41,135 bases of DNA from JBBDMU01 sp040878115 (GTDB taxonomy: Bacteria; Bacteroidota; Rhodothermia; Balneolales; Natronogracilivirgulaceae): the NCBI GenBank assembly GCA_040878115.1, contig JBBDMV010000015.1, positions 1-41,135 on the forward strand, given 5' to 3'. A model generated the notes under the pieces. The model was not told the origin of the DNA, did no database searches, and worked only from the letters and a program-made list of their open reading frames with translations. Within the stretch, counting starts at the first letter, position 1, and each line of letters begins with the position of its first letter. The position numbers and the translations under genes were made by a program. Shown here piece by piece: positions 33,369 through 41,135 of this stretch.

Positions 33369-34649
33369 ATGAGAATTAAAGGTGAACAGATACAGCAACA
33401 TAATGTAGAAAAAGAGAAAATTGATAAACAGTCTTTTTCAGTTCTGTATGATCAGCTTACCAATAACGGACATGATGTAGATCATATAATCGAACAAATC
33501 GGCTTATTTCAGGTAGCTATACCAAGTTGGGCGCTGGGCGCCGGAGGTACACGGTTCGGCCGGTTCCCGATCGGCGGGGAACCTAACAGCCTTGAGCGAA
33601 AGATTGAGGATGTAGGCTTATTGCATGCCTTGAATCGGTCAAGTAAAGGAATATCACTGCATATCCCCTGGGATATACCCGGTGATATAGAAGCCATAAA
33701 ACAACAGGCTCACGAACATGAACTTATTTTCGACGCAGTTAACTCTAACACCTTTCAGGACCAGAAAGGGCAAGAGTATTCCTATAAATATGGATCCTTA
33801 TCTCATATTGATCCCGGAGTTAGAAAACAGGCTATTGATCATAATATCGAGGTGATACGTTATGGCGAGAGGTTAGGTTCACATGCCTTGACCCTTTGGT
33901 TGGCAGATGGTTCCTGTTTTCCCGGTCAGCAGAATTTTAGGAAGGCATTTCAACGGACTCTGGGGTCATTGGAAAAGATATATGGCAGTTTGCCTGAAGA
34001 TTGGAGCCTATTTATCGAATATAAACCTTATGAGCCCAACTTTTACTCCATGGTGATTCCGGACTGGGGGACTTCAAGTCTGCTTACTGGAAAACTGGGG
34101 AAAAAAGCATCAACTCTGGTAGATCTGGGACATCATCTGCCGAATGCGAATATTGAGCAAATCGTTGCTACGCTTCTTATGGAGGACAAACTGGGCGGGT
34201 TCCATTTTAATGATTCCAGTTATGGCGATGATGATCTTACAGCCGGTTCCATGAAACCATTTCAGCTATTCCTGATCTTTAACGAGCTGATAGAAGGCGT
34301 GGATTCCCATTTAGCGAATGAAAAGCTATCCTGGATGATTGATGCCAGTCATAATATTAAAGATCCTATGGAAGATCTTTTGCAATCGGTGGAAGCCATA
34401 AAAACGGCGTATGCGAAGGCATTGCTGATAGACGGAAAAGCATTGGAAGAATACCGTCAATCCAATGACCCGGTGATGGCCCAACAGGTTTTACAGGATG
34501 CATTTAATGTAGATGTTCGTCCTTTACTGCGTGAAGCACGGACCCGGAATGATGCAGCTTCTGCGCCACTTGAACTTTACCGGGAGTTGAATATTAGAAA
34601 TCAACTAATAGAAGAACGAGGTAAGGAAACAATGGCTACGGGTTTGTAA
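33369..34649 (+). CDS. rhaI: L-rhamnose isomerase (RhaI type)
   Basis: The 426-residue protein matches the length and sequence style of the Pseudomonas stutzeri-type L-rhamnose isomerase, which is distinct from E. coli RhaA. Metal-binding residues can be seen: E217 in FIEYKPYEPNFYSM, D252 and the following histidines in LVDLGHHLPNANIEQ, and H and D in GGFHFNDSSYGDDD. It should convert L-rhamnose to L-rhamnulose in the cytoplasm using a divalent metal ion. It lies next to the FGGY kinase, across an assembly gap, and downstream of the aldolase. The stop lies 14 bases before the N run. Confidence 0.93.
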   Translation: MRIKGEQIQQHNVEKEKIDKQSFSVLYDQLTNNGHDVDHIIEQIGLFQVAIPSWALGAGGTRFGRFPIGGEPNSLERKIEDVGLLHALNRSSKGISLHIPWDIPGDIEAIKQQAHEHELIFDAVNSNTFQDQKGQEYSYKYGSLSHIDPGVRKQAIDHNIEVIRYGERLGSHALTLWLADGSCFPGQQNFRKAFQRTLGSLEKIYGSLPEDWSLFIEYKPYEPNFYSMVIPDWGTSSLLTGKLGKKASTLVDLGHHLPNANIEQIVATLLMEDKLGGFHFNDSSYGDDDLTAGSMKPFQLFLIFNELIEGVDSHLANEKLSWMIDASHNIKDPMEDLLQSVEAIKTAYAKALLIDGKALEEYRQSNDPVMAQQVLQDAFNVDVRPLLREARTRNDAASAPLELYRELNIRNQLIEERGKETMATGL

Positions 34650-34663
34650 GTCCGCGTCTGAAT

Positions 34664-34763
34664 NNNNNNNNNNNNNNNNNNNNNNNNNNNNNNNNNNNNN
34701 NNNNNNNNNNNNNNNNNNNNNNNNNNNNNNNNNNNNNNNNNNNNNNNNNNNNNNNNNNNNNNN
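34664..34763. other. Assembly gap (100 N) hiding the kinase start
   Basis: Exactly 100 Ns, a placeholder of unknown true size. Unlike the first gap, the visible flanks (TCCGCGTCTGAAT and TCCGGTAACCGC) show no shared sequence. The open kinase frame on the right begins inside or just after the gap, so the true missing sequence must include a start codon and ribosome binding site. Confidence 0.95.
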
Positions 34764-34764
34764 T

Positions 34765-36198
34765 CCGGTAACCGCAGTTTTTGATATTGGTAAAACCAAT
34801 AAGAAATTTCTGTTATTTAATAAAGACTATAAAATTATTCATAGTGAACAGACAATTCTTGATCAGGCTGAGGATGAAGACGGATTTCCTTGTGAAGATT
34901 TAAACCTTTTGGAAGATTGGATAAAAAATCAGTTGAGGTCAGTAATTTACAGTAAGAAATTTAATATTACGACCCTCAACTTTTCAACCTATGGTGCAAG
35001 CCTTGTTCATATAAACGAAAATGGAGAAGCGATTAGTCCATTTTATCATTATTTAAAACCATATCCTGATGATCTGCTAAAACAGTTTTATACGTTATAT
35101 GGAGGACAAAAAAAGGTTCATTTTGAAACAGCTTCACCGCCTTTAGGAATGCTAAATTCAGGCTTGCAGCTTTACTGGCTTAAAAAAAGTAAGACTTCGA
35201 TACTTGAAAAGATCAGAAAGTCTCTGCATTTTCCTCAATACTTGAGTTACCTGTTTACCAACGAGTATACTTCAGAGCTTACTAGTATAGGATGCCATAC
35301 GATGTTATGGGATTTTAAAAATAATAAATATCACAGGTGGCTCGAAGATGAAGACCTGTTAAGATTGCTTCCTGACAGTCAGCCCAATAACCTCACCAGG
35401 GAGGTTTCCTTCGAACAGGTAAAATTTAAAGCGGGTCCGGGTATTCACGATAGTTCTGCAGCCCTGGCACCTTATCTGTATGCTTTTGATGAACCGTTCA
35501 TACTTATATCAACCGGAACCTGGAGTATCACACTTAATCCCTTTAACAAAGAACCCCTGCTATTTGAAGAACTACAAAAAGATTGCCTTTGCTTTATGAG
35601 CATTCATGGTGAACAGGTGAAAGCTTCTCGTTTCTTTTTGGGTAATGAATATGCTCATCAGAGGAAAAAGCTTGACCGGCATTTCAACAGGAACACTGAA
35701 GAGGATGCCCAGGATATTGATGTTAATCCCGCTATTTTGGAAAACCTGATAAATGAAAATAATCCGGCAAAGAAATTAGAGCTTGAAACAGCCTATAGTT
35801 CCGGCCCTTGCCAACAGGATAAACCAGGCGAATGGAATTTAGAGAAATTTTCATCTTATGAGGAGGCCTATCATCAGTTGATGCTGGACCTGGTTTCAAT
35901 TCAGGCGGAGTCGATTGAATTAGCACAAGGTTCTGATAAAATTGAAAAGCTTATTGTTACAGGCGGTTTCAGTCAAAATGATCTATTTGTAAAAATACTA
36001 GCCTCCAGGTTTCCGAATAAAAAAGTACATACAGCTTCGCTGCCTCACGCTTCCGCCCTGGGTGCGGCACTAGTAATCAACGGGGTTGATAAGGAAGCCG
36101 CCTCTTCTTTAAAGGGGTTGTTAAATTACCGTCAACATACTCCGTTCAGTAATTCAGGTATTGAACGATATAGCTGGAGGAGAACAGTTGTACCTTAA
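34765..36198 (+). CDS. FGGY-family carbohydrate kinase, probable rhamnulokinase, 5' end in gap
   Basis: The frame is open from the right edge of the N run (34765) and begins with P-V-T-A-V-F-D-I-G-K-T-N-K-K. This is the N-terminal ATP-phosphate-binding strand of FGGY kinases. Normally it starts about 5-10 residues from the N-terminus, so only a few residues are lost. It continues to TAA at 36198 (477 visible residues). The C-terminal ATPase lobe has ILISTGTWSITLNPF and IEKLIVTGGFSQNDL then ASALGAALVING. It lies between rhaI and lutA and should phosphorylate rhamnulose at O1. Fuculose or xylulose kinase activity is possible, because FGGY specificity cannot be read from these motifs alone. Confidence 0.85.
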   Translation, partial: PVTAVFDIGKTNKKFLLFNKDYKIIHSEQTILDQAEDEDGFPCEDLNLLEDWIKNQLRSVIYSKKFNITTLNFSTYGASLVHINENGEAISPFYHYLKPYPDDLLKQFYTLYGGQKKVHFETASPPLGMLNSGLQLYWLKKSKTSILEKIRKSLHFPQYLSYLFTNEYTSELTSIGCHTMLWDFKNNKYHRWLEDEDLLRLLPDSQPNNLTREVSFEQVKFKAGPGIHDSSAALAPYLYAFDEPFILISTGTWSITLNPFNKEPLLFEELQKDCLCFMSIHGEQVKASRFFLGNEYAHQRKKLDRHFNRNTEEDAQDIDVNPAILENLINENNPAKKLELETAYSSGPCQQDKPGEWNLEKFSSYEEAYHQLMLDLVSIQAESIELAQGSDKIEKLIVTGGFSQNDLFVKILASRFPNKKVHTASLPHASALGAALVINGVDKEAASSLKGLLNYRQHTPFSNSGIERYSWRRTVVP

Positions 36199-36274
36199 TT
36201 TGCGTAACATATATTTATAAAAAGTTTCCCACTGTTTAATCTACAGCCATTGTTTTTGAATGAGATAATATACT

Positions 36275-37024
36275 ATGCGAATTTCACTTTTTATAACCTG
36301 TTTTAATGATATGCTTTTCCCGGAGACGGGAAAGGCAATGGTGCATTTGCTCGAAAGGCTTGGTCATGAAGTGGATTTTCTTCCGGAACAGACCTGTTGT
36401 GGACAAATGCATTACAATTCCGGTTATATAAACGAAGCTGTCCCCCTCATGCGTCGTTTTGTAAATACATTCAAGGATGCCGAGGCCATTGTAGCTCCAT
36501 CCGCCTCATGTGTTGGCATGGTCAGGGATTCTTACTCACATTTGGCTTCTTATGCCGGTGATGAAAAACTGAGATCACAAGTCGAAGGTTTGCTCCCGCG
36601 CGTTTATGAACTGTCAGAATTTCTCGTAAAGAAACTTGGCATCGTTGATGTTGGGGCCTATTACCCGCACCGGGTAACTTACCATCCCACATGCCATTCA
36701 TTGCGCATGTTAAAGGTAGGCGATGCCCCTCTAAAATTATTAAAAGCAGTACGTGGAATCGAACTGGTAGAATTGGAGGAAGCAGAGGAGTGCTGTGGGT
36801 TTGGAGGTACTTTCGCCGTTAAAAACGCTGATACCTCTATGGCTATGCTGGGAGATAAAATCCGACATGTCCTGAATACCGAAACCGAAGTATGCACGGC
36901 TTGTGACAATTCCTGCCTAATGAATATTGGCGGAGGCCTGCATCGTCAAAATGCCGGGGTCAATACGGTTCATCTGGCGGAAATTTTAGCTTCTGTAGAA
37001 GAAAACGGAGGTTCATATGTCTGA
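36275..37024 (+). CDS. lutA: LutA-type Fe-S lactate oxidation protein
   Basis: The 249-residue protein has two CCG-type cysteine-rich motifs: C41-C42-G43 in EQTCCGQMHYNSGY, and C173-C174-G175 in EECCGFGGTFAVKN. Additional cysteines are in PTCHSLRM and VCTACDNSCLMNI. This is the typical LutA/YkgE composition and length. With LutB and LutC it forms a complex that oxidises L-lactate to pyruvate. The end overlaps the lutB start by 8 bases. In this window the lactate would come from lactaldehyde made by RhaEW. There is 76 bases between the kinase stop and this start, so it may share the rhamnose operon. Confidence 0.95.
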   Translation: MRISLFITCFNDMLFPETGKAMVHLLERLGHEVDFLPEQTCCGQMHYNSGYINEAVPLMRRFVNTFKDAEAIVAPSASCVGMVRDSYSHLASYAGDEKLRSQVEGLLPRVYELSEFLVKKLGIVDVGAYYPHRVTYHPTCHSLRMLKVGDAPLKLLKAVRGIELVELEEAEECCGFGGTFAVKNADTSMAMLGDKIRHVLNTETEVCTACDNSCLMNIGGGLHRQNAGVNTVHLAEILASVEENGGSYV

Positions 37025-38474
37025 AATGAAAACAGCTAAACAGAATAATGCCACCTTTGAGGAAACAGCTTCGAAATATTTGTCCAATAATCAGTTGCGT
37101 AGCAATTTGCGGCATGCTACTCATACCATCCGGGATAAACGTGCGGCAATCGTGGGTGAGATGGACGACTGGGAAGAACTTCGTGAAGCCGGCCGGGCCA
37201 TAAAAGAAAAGGTGCTGCGGCACTTGGATACGTATTTGCCAGAGCTGGAAGCGGCAGTAAAACGTGCAGGTGGTCAGGTGCATTGGGCCAACAATGCCGA
37301 AGAGGCTAATGAGATAATAACAAGCATCGTAAAAAGCCATGACGTAAAGGATGTTGTAAAAGTAAAATCTATAACAACCGACGAAATTGGTCTGAACGAA
37401 GCATTATCCAAAGAAGGTATTCATGCTCTTGAAACAGATCTTGCAGAATTAATTGTGCAGCTGGCTGAAGAGACTCCTTCTCATATTCTCGTACCGGCCA
37501 TTCATAAGAACCGCTCGGAAATACGGGAGCTTTTTAGCAGGACAATTGGTAAGGATAATCTTACCTTAACCGATCAACCAGCCGACTTGGCTGAAACGGC
37601 AAGGTTATATTTGCGGCGCAACTTTATGGATGCCAAAGTGGGTATAAGCGGTGCCAATTTTGCTGTTGCAGAAACCGGAACGGTTGCTGTAGTAGAGTCA
37701 GAAGGGAATGGACGTATGTGTACCACACTGCCCGAGGTACTTATCAGCGTGGTCGGTATCGAAAAGATACTTCCAGAGTGGCGGGACCTGGAAGTATTTA
37801 TGCAGCTTTTACCACGATCCTCCACAGCGGAGCGAATGAACCCGTACAACTCGTTTTGGACCGGAGTTAGTGAACATGACGGCCCAAAGGAGTTTCATCT
37901 TGTTTTACTGGATAACGGCCGTACAAAGGTATTGAAAGATCAGGTTGGCCGGCAAACCCTGAATTGCATACGGTGCAGTGCGTGCCTGAATGTCTGCCCG
38001 GTTTACGAACGTACCGGCGGACATGCTTACGATTCAGTTTACCCCGGTCCAATAGGGGCCATTCTGACCCCTCAACTAAAAGGAATAGAAAATCGTGGAC
38101 CGGCATCGCTGCCCTTTGCATCCAGCCTTTGTGGGGCTTGTTATGAGGTTTGCCCCGTTAAGATCAATATACCGGAAGTCCTTCAGCACCTAAGAGGTAA
38201 AGTAGTCAGGCATAAGCAAGAAAATGGCAGCTTCCGGAAAGAAAAGGATCCCGAAAACATGATGATGAAAACCCTTTCGTGGGCTTTTTCAAATCAAAGC
38301 AGATACAAAAAAATACCCAAGCTGGCTCGTTTAGGACAGAAACTTGTTATAAAAAAAGGATCTATTTCCAGGTTACCGGGCAAGCTATCAGGGTGGACAG
38401 CTATGCGTGATATTCAGCCTATGCCAAAAAAATCATTTAGAGATTGGTGGGAGGAACGTAATGAGCTCGGCTAA
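37017..38474 (+). CDS. lutB: LutB-type iron-sulfur and LUD-domain protein
   Basis: The 485-residue protein has an N-terminal LUD domain (about residues 50-290, with FAVAETGTVAVVESEGNGRM). Two [4Fe-4S] clusters follow: C317, C320, C323 and C327 in CIRCSACLNVCPVY, and C372, C375 and C379 in CGACYEVCPVKI. A C-terminal helical part ends the chain. Length and order match LutB/YkgF. It overlaps lutA by 8 bases and lutC by 14 bases, showing tight translational coupling. As the ferredoxin-like part of the Lut complex it should pass electrons from lactate towards the quinone pool. Confidence 0.95.
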   Translation: MSEMKTAKQNNATFEETASKYLSNNQLRSNLRHATHTIRDKRAAIVGEMDDWEELREAGRAIKEKVLRHLDTYLPELEAAVKRAGGQVHWANNAEEANEIITSIVKSHDVKDVVKVKSITTDEIGLNEALSKEGIHALETDLAELIVQLAEETPSHILVPAIHKNRSEIRELFSRTIGKDNLTLTDQPADLAETARLYLRRNFMDAKVGISGANFAVAETGTVAVVESEGNGRMCTTLPEVLISVVGIEKILPEWRDLEVFMQLLPRSSTAERMNPYNSFWTGVSEHDGPKEFHLVLLDNGRTKVLKDQVGRQTLNCIRCSACLNVCPVYERTGGHAYDSVYPGPIGAILTPQLKGIENRGPASLPFASSLCGACYEVCPVKINIPEVLQHLRGKVVRHKQENGSFRKEKDPENMMMKTLSWAFSNQSRYKKIPKLARLGQKLVIKKGSISRLPGKLSGWTAMRDIQPMPKKSFRDWWEERNELG

Positions 38475-39117
38475 AGAACGCATGCTGAATGAAGTTCGCC
38501 AGGCATTGAAAGATGTCCCTGAAAACGAAGACCCTCAACAGTTGATCATCGAACGCAATTATCAGCTTGAAAGCCTGTTAACCGAAGATGAATGCATTGA
38601 ACTTTTTGCCGAAAGGGTAAGTGAATACAAGGCAAAAGTAACGGCCATAGAAGAAGATGAGTTGATTAAAGCTATTTCAGAAGCTTGCCTAAAGGGTAGT
38701 ATAAAAAAGCTTATCGTACCCCAGGAGATCCCAAATGATTGGTTACCGGAGAACCTGGAGATACTACGTGACGGGGATATACATCATACACAAAATGAAC
38801 TCGATGCCAGCGACGGTGTACTTACAGGCTGCAATCTGGCCATAGCCCAGACGGGAACAATTGTTCTTAACGGTGGCCCCAGGCAGGGAAGAAGGATATT
38901 GACCCTGCTTCCGGACTATCACCTGTGTGTTGTTTTTGCAAAACAGATAGTAGGCAATGTCCCCGAAGCATATGCCGCCTTGGATTCAGGCATTAAAGAA
39001 TCGGCTAATCCCATTACTTTTATTTCAGGGCCATCGGCAACTTCTGATATTGAGCTGGATCGCGTTGAGGGTGTGCATGGCCCCCGCAGATTGGAAGTTT
39101 TGATTGTTCGTGGATAA
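38461..39117 (+). CDS. lutC: LutC-type LUD-domain protein
   Basis: The ATG at 38461 was chosen because GGGAGG lies six bases upstream and it gives the usual start MSSAKERMLNEVRQAL. An ATG at 38407 in the same frame would add 18 residues that look like lutB coding sequence out of frame. The 218-residue protein is a single LUD domain (LTGCNLAIAQTGTIVLNGGP, ILTLLPDYHLCVV, ITFISGPSATSDIELDRVEG and ending HGPRRLEVLIV). That is the typical LutC/YkgG form. It closes the rhamnose-lactate block. Confidence 0.94.
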   Translation: MSSAKERMLNEVRQALKDVPENEDPQQLIIERNYQLESLLTEDECIELFAERVSEYKAKVTAIEEDELIKAISEACLKGSIKKLIVPQEIPNDWLPENLEILRDGDIHHTQNELDASDGVLTGCNLAIAQTGTIVLNGGPRQGRRILTLLPDYHLCVVFAKQIVGNVPEAYAALDSGIKESANPITFISGPSATSDIELDRVEGVHGPRRLEVLIVRG

Positions 39118-39145
39118 TTAATTTTTTTAAAAAGGCCCTATAAAA
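39118..39145. other. Short spacer after lutC
   Basis: A T-rich run followed by AAAAAGG lies directly after the lutC stop. No clear hairpin terminator precedes it. Confidence 0.3.
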
Positions 39146-39415
39146 GCATATTAACCTGAGCTCGATTATACCCTGCATGAGCCGGGCTTTGATTTCCCAA
39201 CTTCGGAACAACGCCATATCAACACCATATCAAGGCCATATCAACACTGTATATATACGGCCTTGATACGGTTTCGATATGGCTATAATATGGCGTTGTT
39301 CCGAAGTTGCCTAAGCACGACCTCTACCTAAAATAATCGTACATGGGGATCATTTTTAGCGCAATAATTGGTTTTTTCATAAAAATCCATATTAATTGAA
39401 CTCAGGTTAATAAGC
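39146..39415. mobile_element. Second MITE-like element with imperfect 22-bp terminal inverted repeats and a long central palindrome
   Basis: The left end 39146-39167 (GCATATTAACCTGAGCTC, then GATT) matches the reverse complement of 39394-39415 at 19 of 22 positions, with TATTAACCTGAG exact. Inside is a near-continuous palindrome at 39198-39309. No coding frame and no transposase are present. The organisation (matched ends, non-coding, 270 bases) is that of a miniature inverted-repeat element. A target-site duplication was not evident. Confidence 0.6.
39198..39309. repeat. 112-bp palindrome with 11-base internal periodicity
   Basis: The outer 22-base arms at 39198-39219 and 39288-39309 are exact reverse complements (left begins CAACTTCGGAACAACGCC). 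Inner arms ACCATATCAAGGCC (39224-39237) and 39259-39272 match at 13 of 14. On the left the word CCATATCAA recurs three times at 11-base steps from 39213. On the right the complementary words TTGATACGG, TCGATATGG and ATAATATGG also recur at 11-base steps. A transcript would form a very long hairpin. Confidence 0.85.
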
Positions 39416-39512
39416 TTCCCGGAAAATCTGCCATTTGAAATTAGATAAGATTCATAACTGATGCTCTCTCATTTTTTATTTACATATAAAACATGTAGTT
39501 TTATCCGGTCTT
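39416..39512. promoter_or_regulatory. Region upstream of the His-rich protein gene
   Basis: AT-rich sequence that probably contains the promoter of the metal-efflux block. No specific motif can be assigned. Confidence 0.25.
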
Positions 39513-39950
39513 ATGAAAACTCTTCGGAAATATAGCACAAGCATCACTCTATCGACAACGGTAGCGTTTACCCTCTCGTGGTTGTTGGTGATGCTAATTT
39601 TGCCTCTCCAGGTGATCGGGTGGAGTGGTTCGCACCAGGTGTTTAGCGTGTTTAATTCAGAAGAAGGCTGCTTTGAGCTGGTGCTTGATCATCAGGATGA
39701 TGCAGGTCAGGAGCATCACAACGAAATGGATGTTCACGAACACCATTTTATTCATACCGCTTGTTGTTTTGACAAGCCCGTGCCGGTAAAAAAAACCGGA
39801 TTGGATGTTCCGCAGTCGCCGGTGCTTCTTCTTTTCACTTTTTTCAATCTTTTCACTCCGCATTCCCAGTCTGAATTTTTAACGTATTCCGATCCCCCCT
39901 CGCCTCCGGTAGCAATGCAGGTGATCCGTGTTACCGAATTGCTCATTTGA
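39513..39950 (+). CDS. Small exported His/Cys-rich protein upstream of an RND metal pump
   Basis: The 145-residue protein has an N-terminal hydrophobic segment (VAFTLSWLLVMLILPLQVIGW, residues about 18-38) that should act as a signal or anchor. A metal-ligand-rich stretch lies at about residues 65-92: HQDDAGQEHHNEMDVHEHHF followed by HTACC. A second, shorter hydrophobic run (LLLFTFFNLF) follows. It lies 233 bases before the CusA/CzcA gene in the same direction. Similar small His-rich proteins, such as CzcI-like regulators or periplasmic metal chaperones, precede RND efflux operons. Metal sensing or buffering is likely, but the metal is not known. Confidence 0.7.
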   Translation: MKTLRKYSTSITLSTTVAFTLSWLLVMLILPLQVIGWSGSHQVFSVFNSEEGCFELVLDHQDDAGQEHHNEMDVHEHHFIHTACCFDKPVPVKKTGLDVPQSPVLLLFTFFNLFTPHSQSEFLTYSDPPSPPVAMQVIRVTELLI

Positions 39951-40183
39951 TGCCCCTCATTCGGGACATTACCCCTTCCTTTTTTTGCTTTTTCGGATAT
40001 AGGCTTTGATAATTTTTGATGCTAAAGGTGTGATATAACGACCTTCCGTCAATTTTCGGTAGCGGTTTATAATCAAAATGCCGTATATCACTTGTCAGTC
40101 TGATATCGAAAGTCTCCAGACCTGTGGTCCGCCGTCAAAAAAGCCTCTCTTTAAAACTTCTACAAAGCACAAACGAATACCCT
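39951..40183. promoter_or_regulatory. Leader between the His-rich protein gene and the RND pump gene
   Basis: It contains a separated inverted pair GTGATATA (near 40031) and TATATCAC (near 40083). No gene, clear terminator or ribosome-binding signal stands out. Confidence 0.25.
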
Positions 40184-41135
40184 ATGATTGAAAAACTCAT
40201 TACCTATGCGATACGTAACAAGCTGATCGTCGGCTTGTTTATGCTGGCCTGGATTGGCTGGGGTATATGGTCGTTCACACAGCTTTCCATAGACGCCATA
40301 CCAGATATTACCGATAACCAGGTACGCGTTGTCACCACAAGCCCCACTCTCGCCACACAGGAAGTGGAGCAGTTCGTTACCTACCCCGTAGAGCTGACCA
40401 TGGCCAACCTGCCGGGCGTTGAAGAGATGCGCTCGGTCTCCAAAATGGGCTTGTCTATCGTCACCATTGTCTTCGAAGATGATATGGGTACTTATAAACC
40501 CCGTCAATTGGTCAGTGAACAGTTGCAGGCGGCACGGGAGGATATCCCCGAAATGTTCGGGTCCCCTATCCTAATGCCCATCACCACCGGATTGGGAGAA
40601 ATTTACCAGTATTCTTTGGTGGTGGATGACGAATACAAAGACGAATACGATATCACAGAACTTCGTACCATTCAGGACTGGATTGTGCGCCGGCAGTTGT
40701 CGGGGGTCGATGGTATTGTGGAGATCAACAGTACGGGGGGCAACGTCAAACAATACGAAGTGGCCGTTAACCCGGAGAACCTGCGCAGCATGGACCTGAC
40801 GCTGAACGATGTGATGGAGGCCCTGAAACGCAACAACCGCAATGTCGGCGGCAGTTATGTGGAAAAAGGGCCGGAAGCGATCTTCATCCGCGGGGAAGGA
40901 TTGGCGGAAAACCTTGATGACCTGCGCAAGATCGTAGTCGATACTCAAAATAAAACGCCCATTCTGGTTGGTGATATAGCCGAGGTAGGCTTCGGCCACG
41001 CCGTGCGTTACGGTGCCATGACCCGCAACGGGGAGGGCGAGGCGGTAGGCGGACAGGCCCTGATGCTGAAGGGGGAGAATTCAGATGCCGTCATTGAAAA
41101 CGTGAAAGAACGCATCAATGAAATTCAGGCCTCCT
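40184..41135 (+). CDS. CusA/CzcA-family heavy-metal RND efflux pump, N-terminal part (runs off right edge)
   Basis: The frame opens at ATG 40184 and is still open at the window edge (317 codons of an expected 1030-1450). It begins MIEKLITYAIRNKLIVGLFM, the first membrane helix of RND pumps. The porter-domain words SIDAIPDITDNQVRV, EVEQFVTYPVELTMANLPGV and SVSKMGLSIVTIVFEDD are signatures of the heavy-metal (HME) subfamily. VRRQLSGVDGIVEINSTGG follows. It exports cations such as Cu(I), Zn, Co or Cd across the envelope together with a CusB/CzcB adaptor and an outer-membrane channel not seen here. The sequence is visibly more GC-rich than the sugar genes to its left. Confidence 0.95.
   Translation, partial: MIEKLITYAIRNKLIVGLFMLAWIGWGIWSFTQLSIDAIPDITDNQVRVVTTSPTLATQEVEQFVTYPVELTMANLPGVEEMRSVSKMGLSIVTIVFEDDMGTYKPRQLVSEQLQAAREDIPEMFGSPILMPITTGLGEIYQYSLVVDDEYKDEYDITELRTIQDWIVRRQLSGVDGIVEINSTGGNVKQYEVAVNPENLRSMDLTLNDVMEALKRNNRNVGGSYVEKGPEAIFIRGEGLAENLDDLRKIVVDTQNKTPILVGDIAEVGFGHAVRYGAMTRNGEGEAVGGQALMLKGENSDAVIENVKERINEIQAS

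Noticed and set aside
34605..34799. Minus-strand open frame across the second N run
   Set aside because: It exists only because Ns contain no stop codons; the plus-strand rhaI and kinase genes explain both flanks.
39213..39245. Three tandem 11-base words considered as a CRISPR or satellite
   Set aside because: Repeats are far too short, have no spacers, and are part of a larger palindrome.
40160..40999. Minus-strand open frames of 115 and 142 codons opposite the RND gene
   Set aside because: They are antisense shadows of a clear CusA/CzcA coding sequence; high GC lengthens such frames.

Overview
The window looks like a carbohydrate-use region from a member of the Bacteroidota/Balneolota group. 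A Balneolaceae-like marine or saline heterotroph is the best guess. The evidence is a SusC/SusD pair, SPII lipoprotein signals, moderate-to-low GC, and large multidomain c-type cytochromes. The assignment is an inference from gene content, because no rRNA or phylogenetic marker is present. No tRNA, rRNA, CRISPR array, intact insertion sequence or phage gene was seen.

Layout. (1) 1-936, minus strand: N-terminal half of a PoxB-like thiamine-diphosphate enzyme running off the left edge. (2) 1285-3091: a secreted cupin and a ThuA-like lipoprotein. They converge on a SorC-type sugar-responsive regulator (minus, to 4207). Upstream of the regulator lies a 22-bp dyad that is a good operator candidate, and then an ECF sigma factor with no anti-sigma gene beside it. 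(3) 5383-9974: four tightly packed genes, namely a TIM-barrel isomerase/epimerase, a Gfo/Idh/MocA dehydrogenase, a DUF4432 mutarotase-like protein and a phosphomannose-isomerase-like cupin. They look like a pathway for an unidentified sugar. (4) 9975-10706: a MITE-like element with perfect 18-bp terminal inverted repeats. It is followed by a terminator for an MFS sugar transporter (minus strand) that carries an unusual periplasmic insertion. (5) 12808-17487: SusC and SusD, followed by a hairpin. (6) 17614-22361: secreted PHP-domain protein, Tat-exported metallophosphoesterase, secreted ThuA protein, and a D-tagatose/psicose-3-epimerase-like enzyme. (7) 22485-29215: two giant exported c-type cytochrome proteins. 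One begins with an SGNH domain; the other ends with a DUF1080 (3-keto-glycoside hydrolase-type) domain.

(8) 29424-39117: a near-complete L-rhamnose route. It holds an NCS1-type permease, a fused rhamnulose-1-phosphate aldolase/lactaldehyde dehydrogenase, a small membrane protein, RhaI-type L-rhamnose isomerase, an FGGY kinase whose start lies in an assembly gap, and LutABC. The expected flow is rhamnose to rhamnulose to rhamnulose-1-phosphate, then to DHAP plus lactaldehyde, then lactate and pyruvate. (9) 39146-39415: a second MITE-like palindromic element. (10) 39513-41135: a His-rich exported protein and the start of a CusA/CzcA heavy-metal RND pump in a more GC-rich stretch.

The main hypothesis is that the SusCD system imports a rhamnose-containing glycan or glycoside. 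The window has no classical glycoside hydrolase or polysaccharide lyase. The exported cytochrome, DUF1080, ThuA, Gfo/Idh and epimerase proteins may instead cleave it by oxidation to a 3-keto sugar, with the released rhamnose burned through the Rha-Lut pathway. Two runs of 100 Ns are scaffold gaps. The first is flanked by an identical 55-bp repeat and is almost certainly an assembly artefact.
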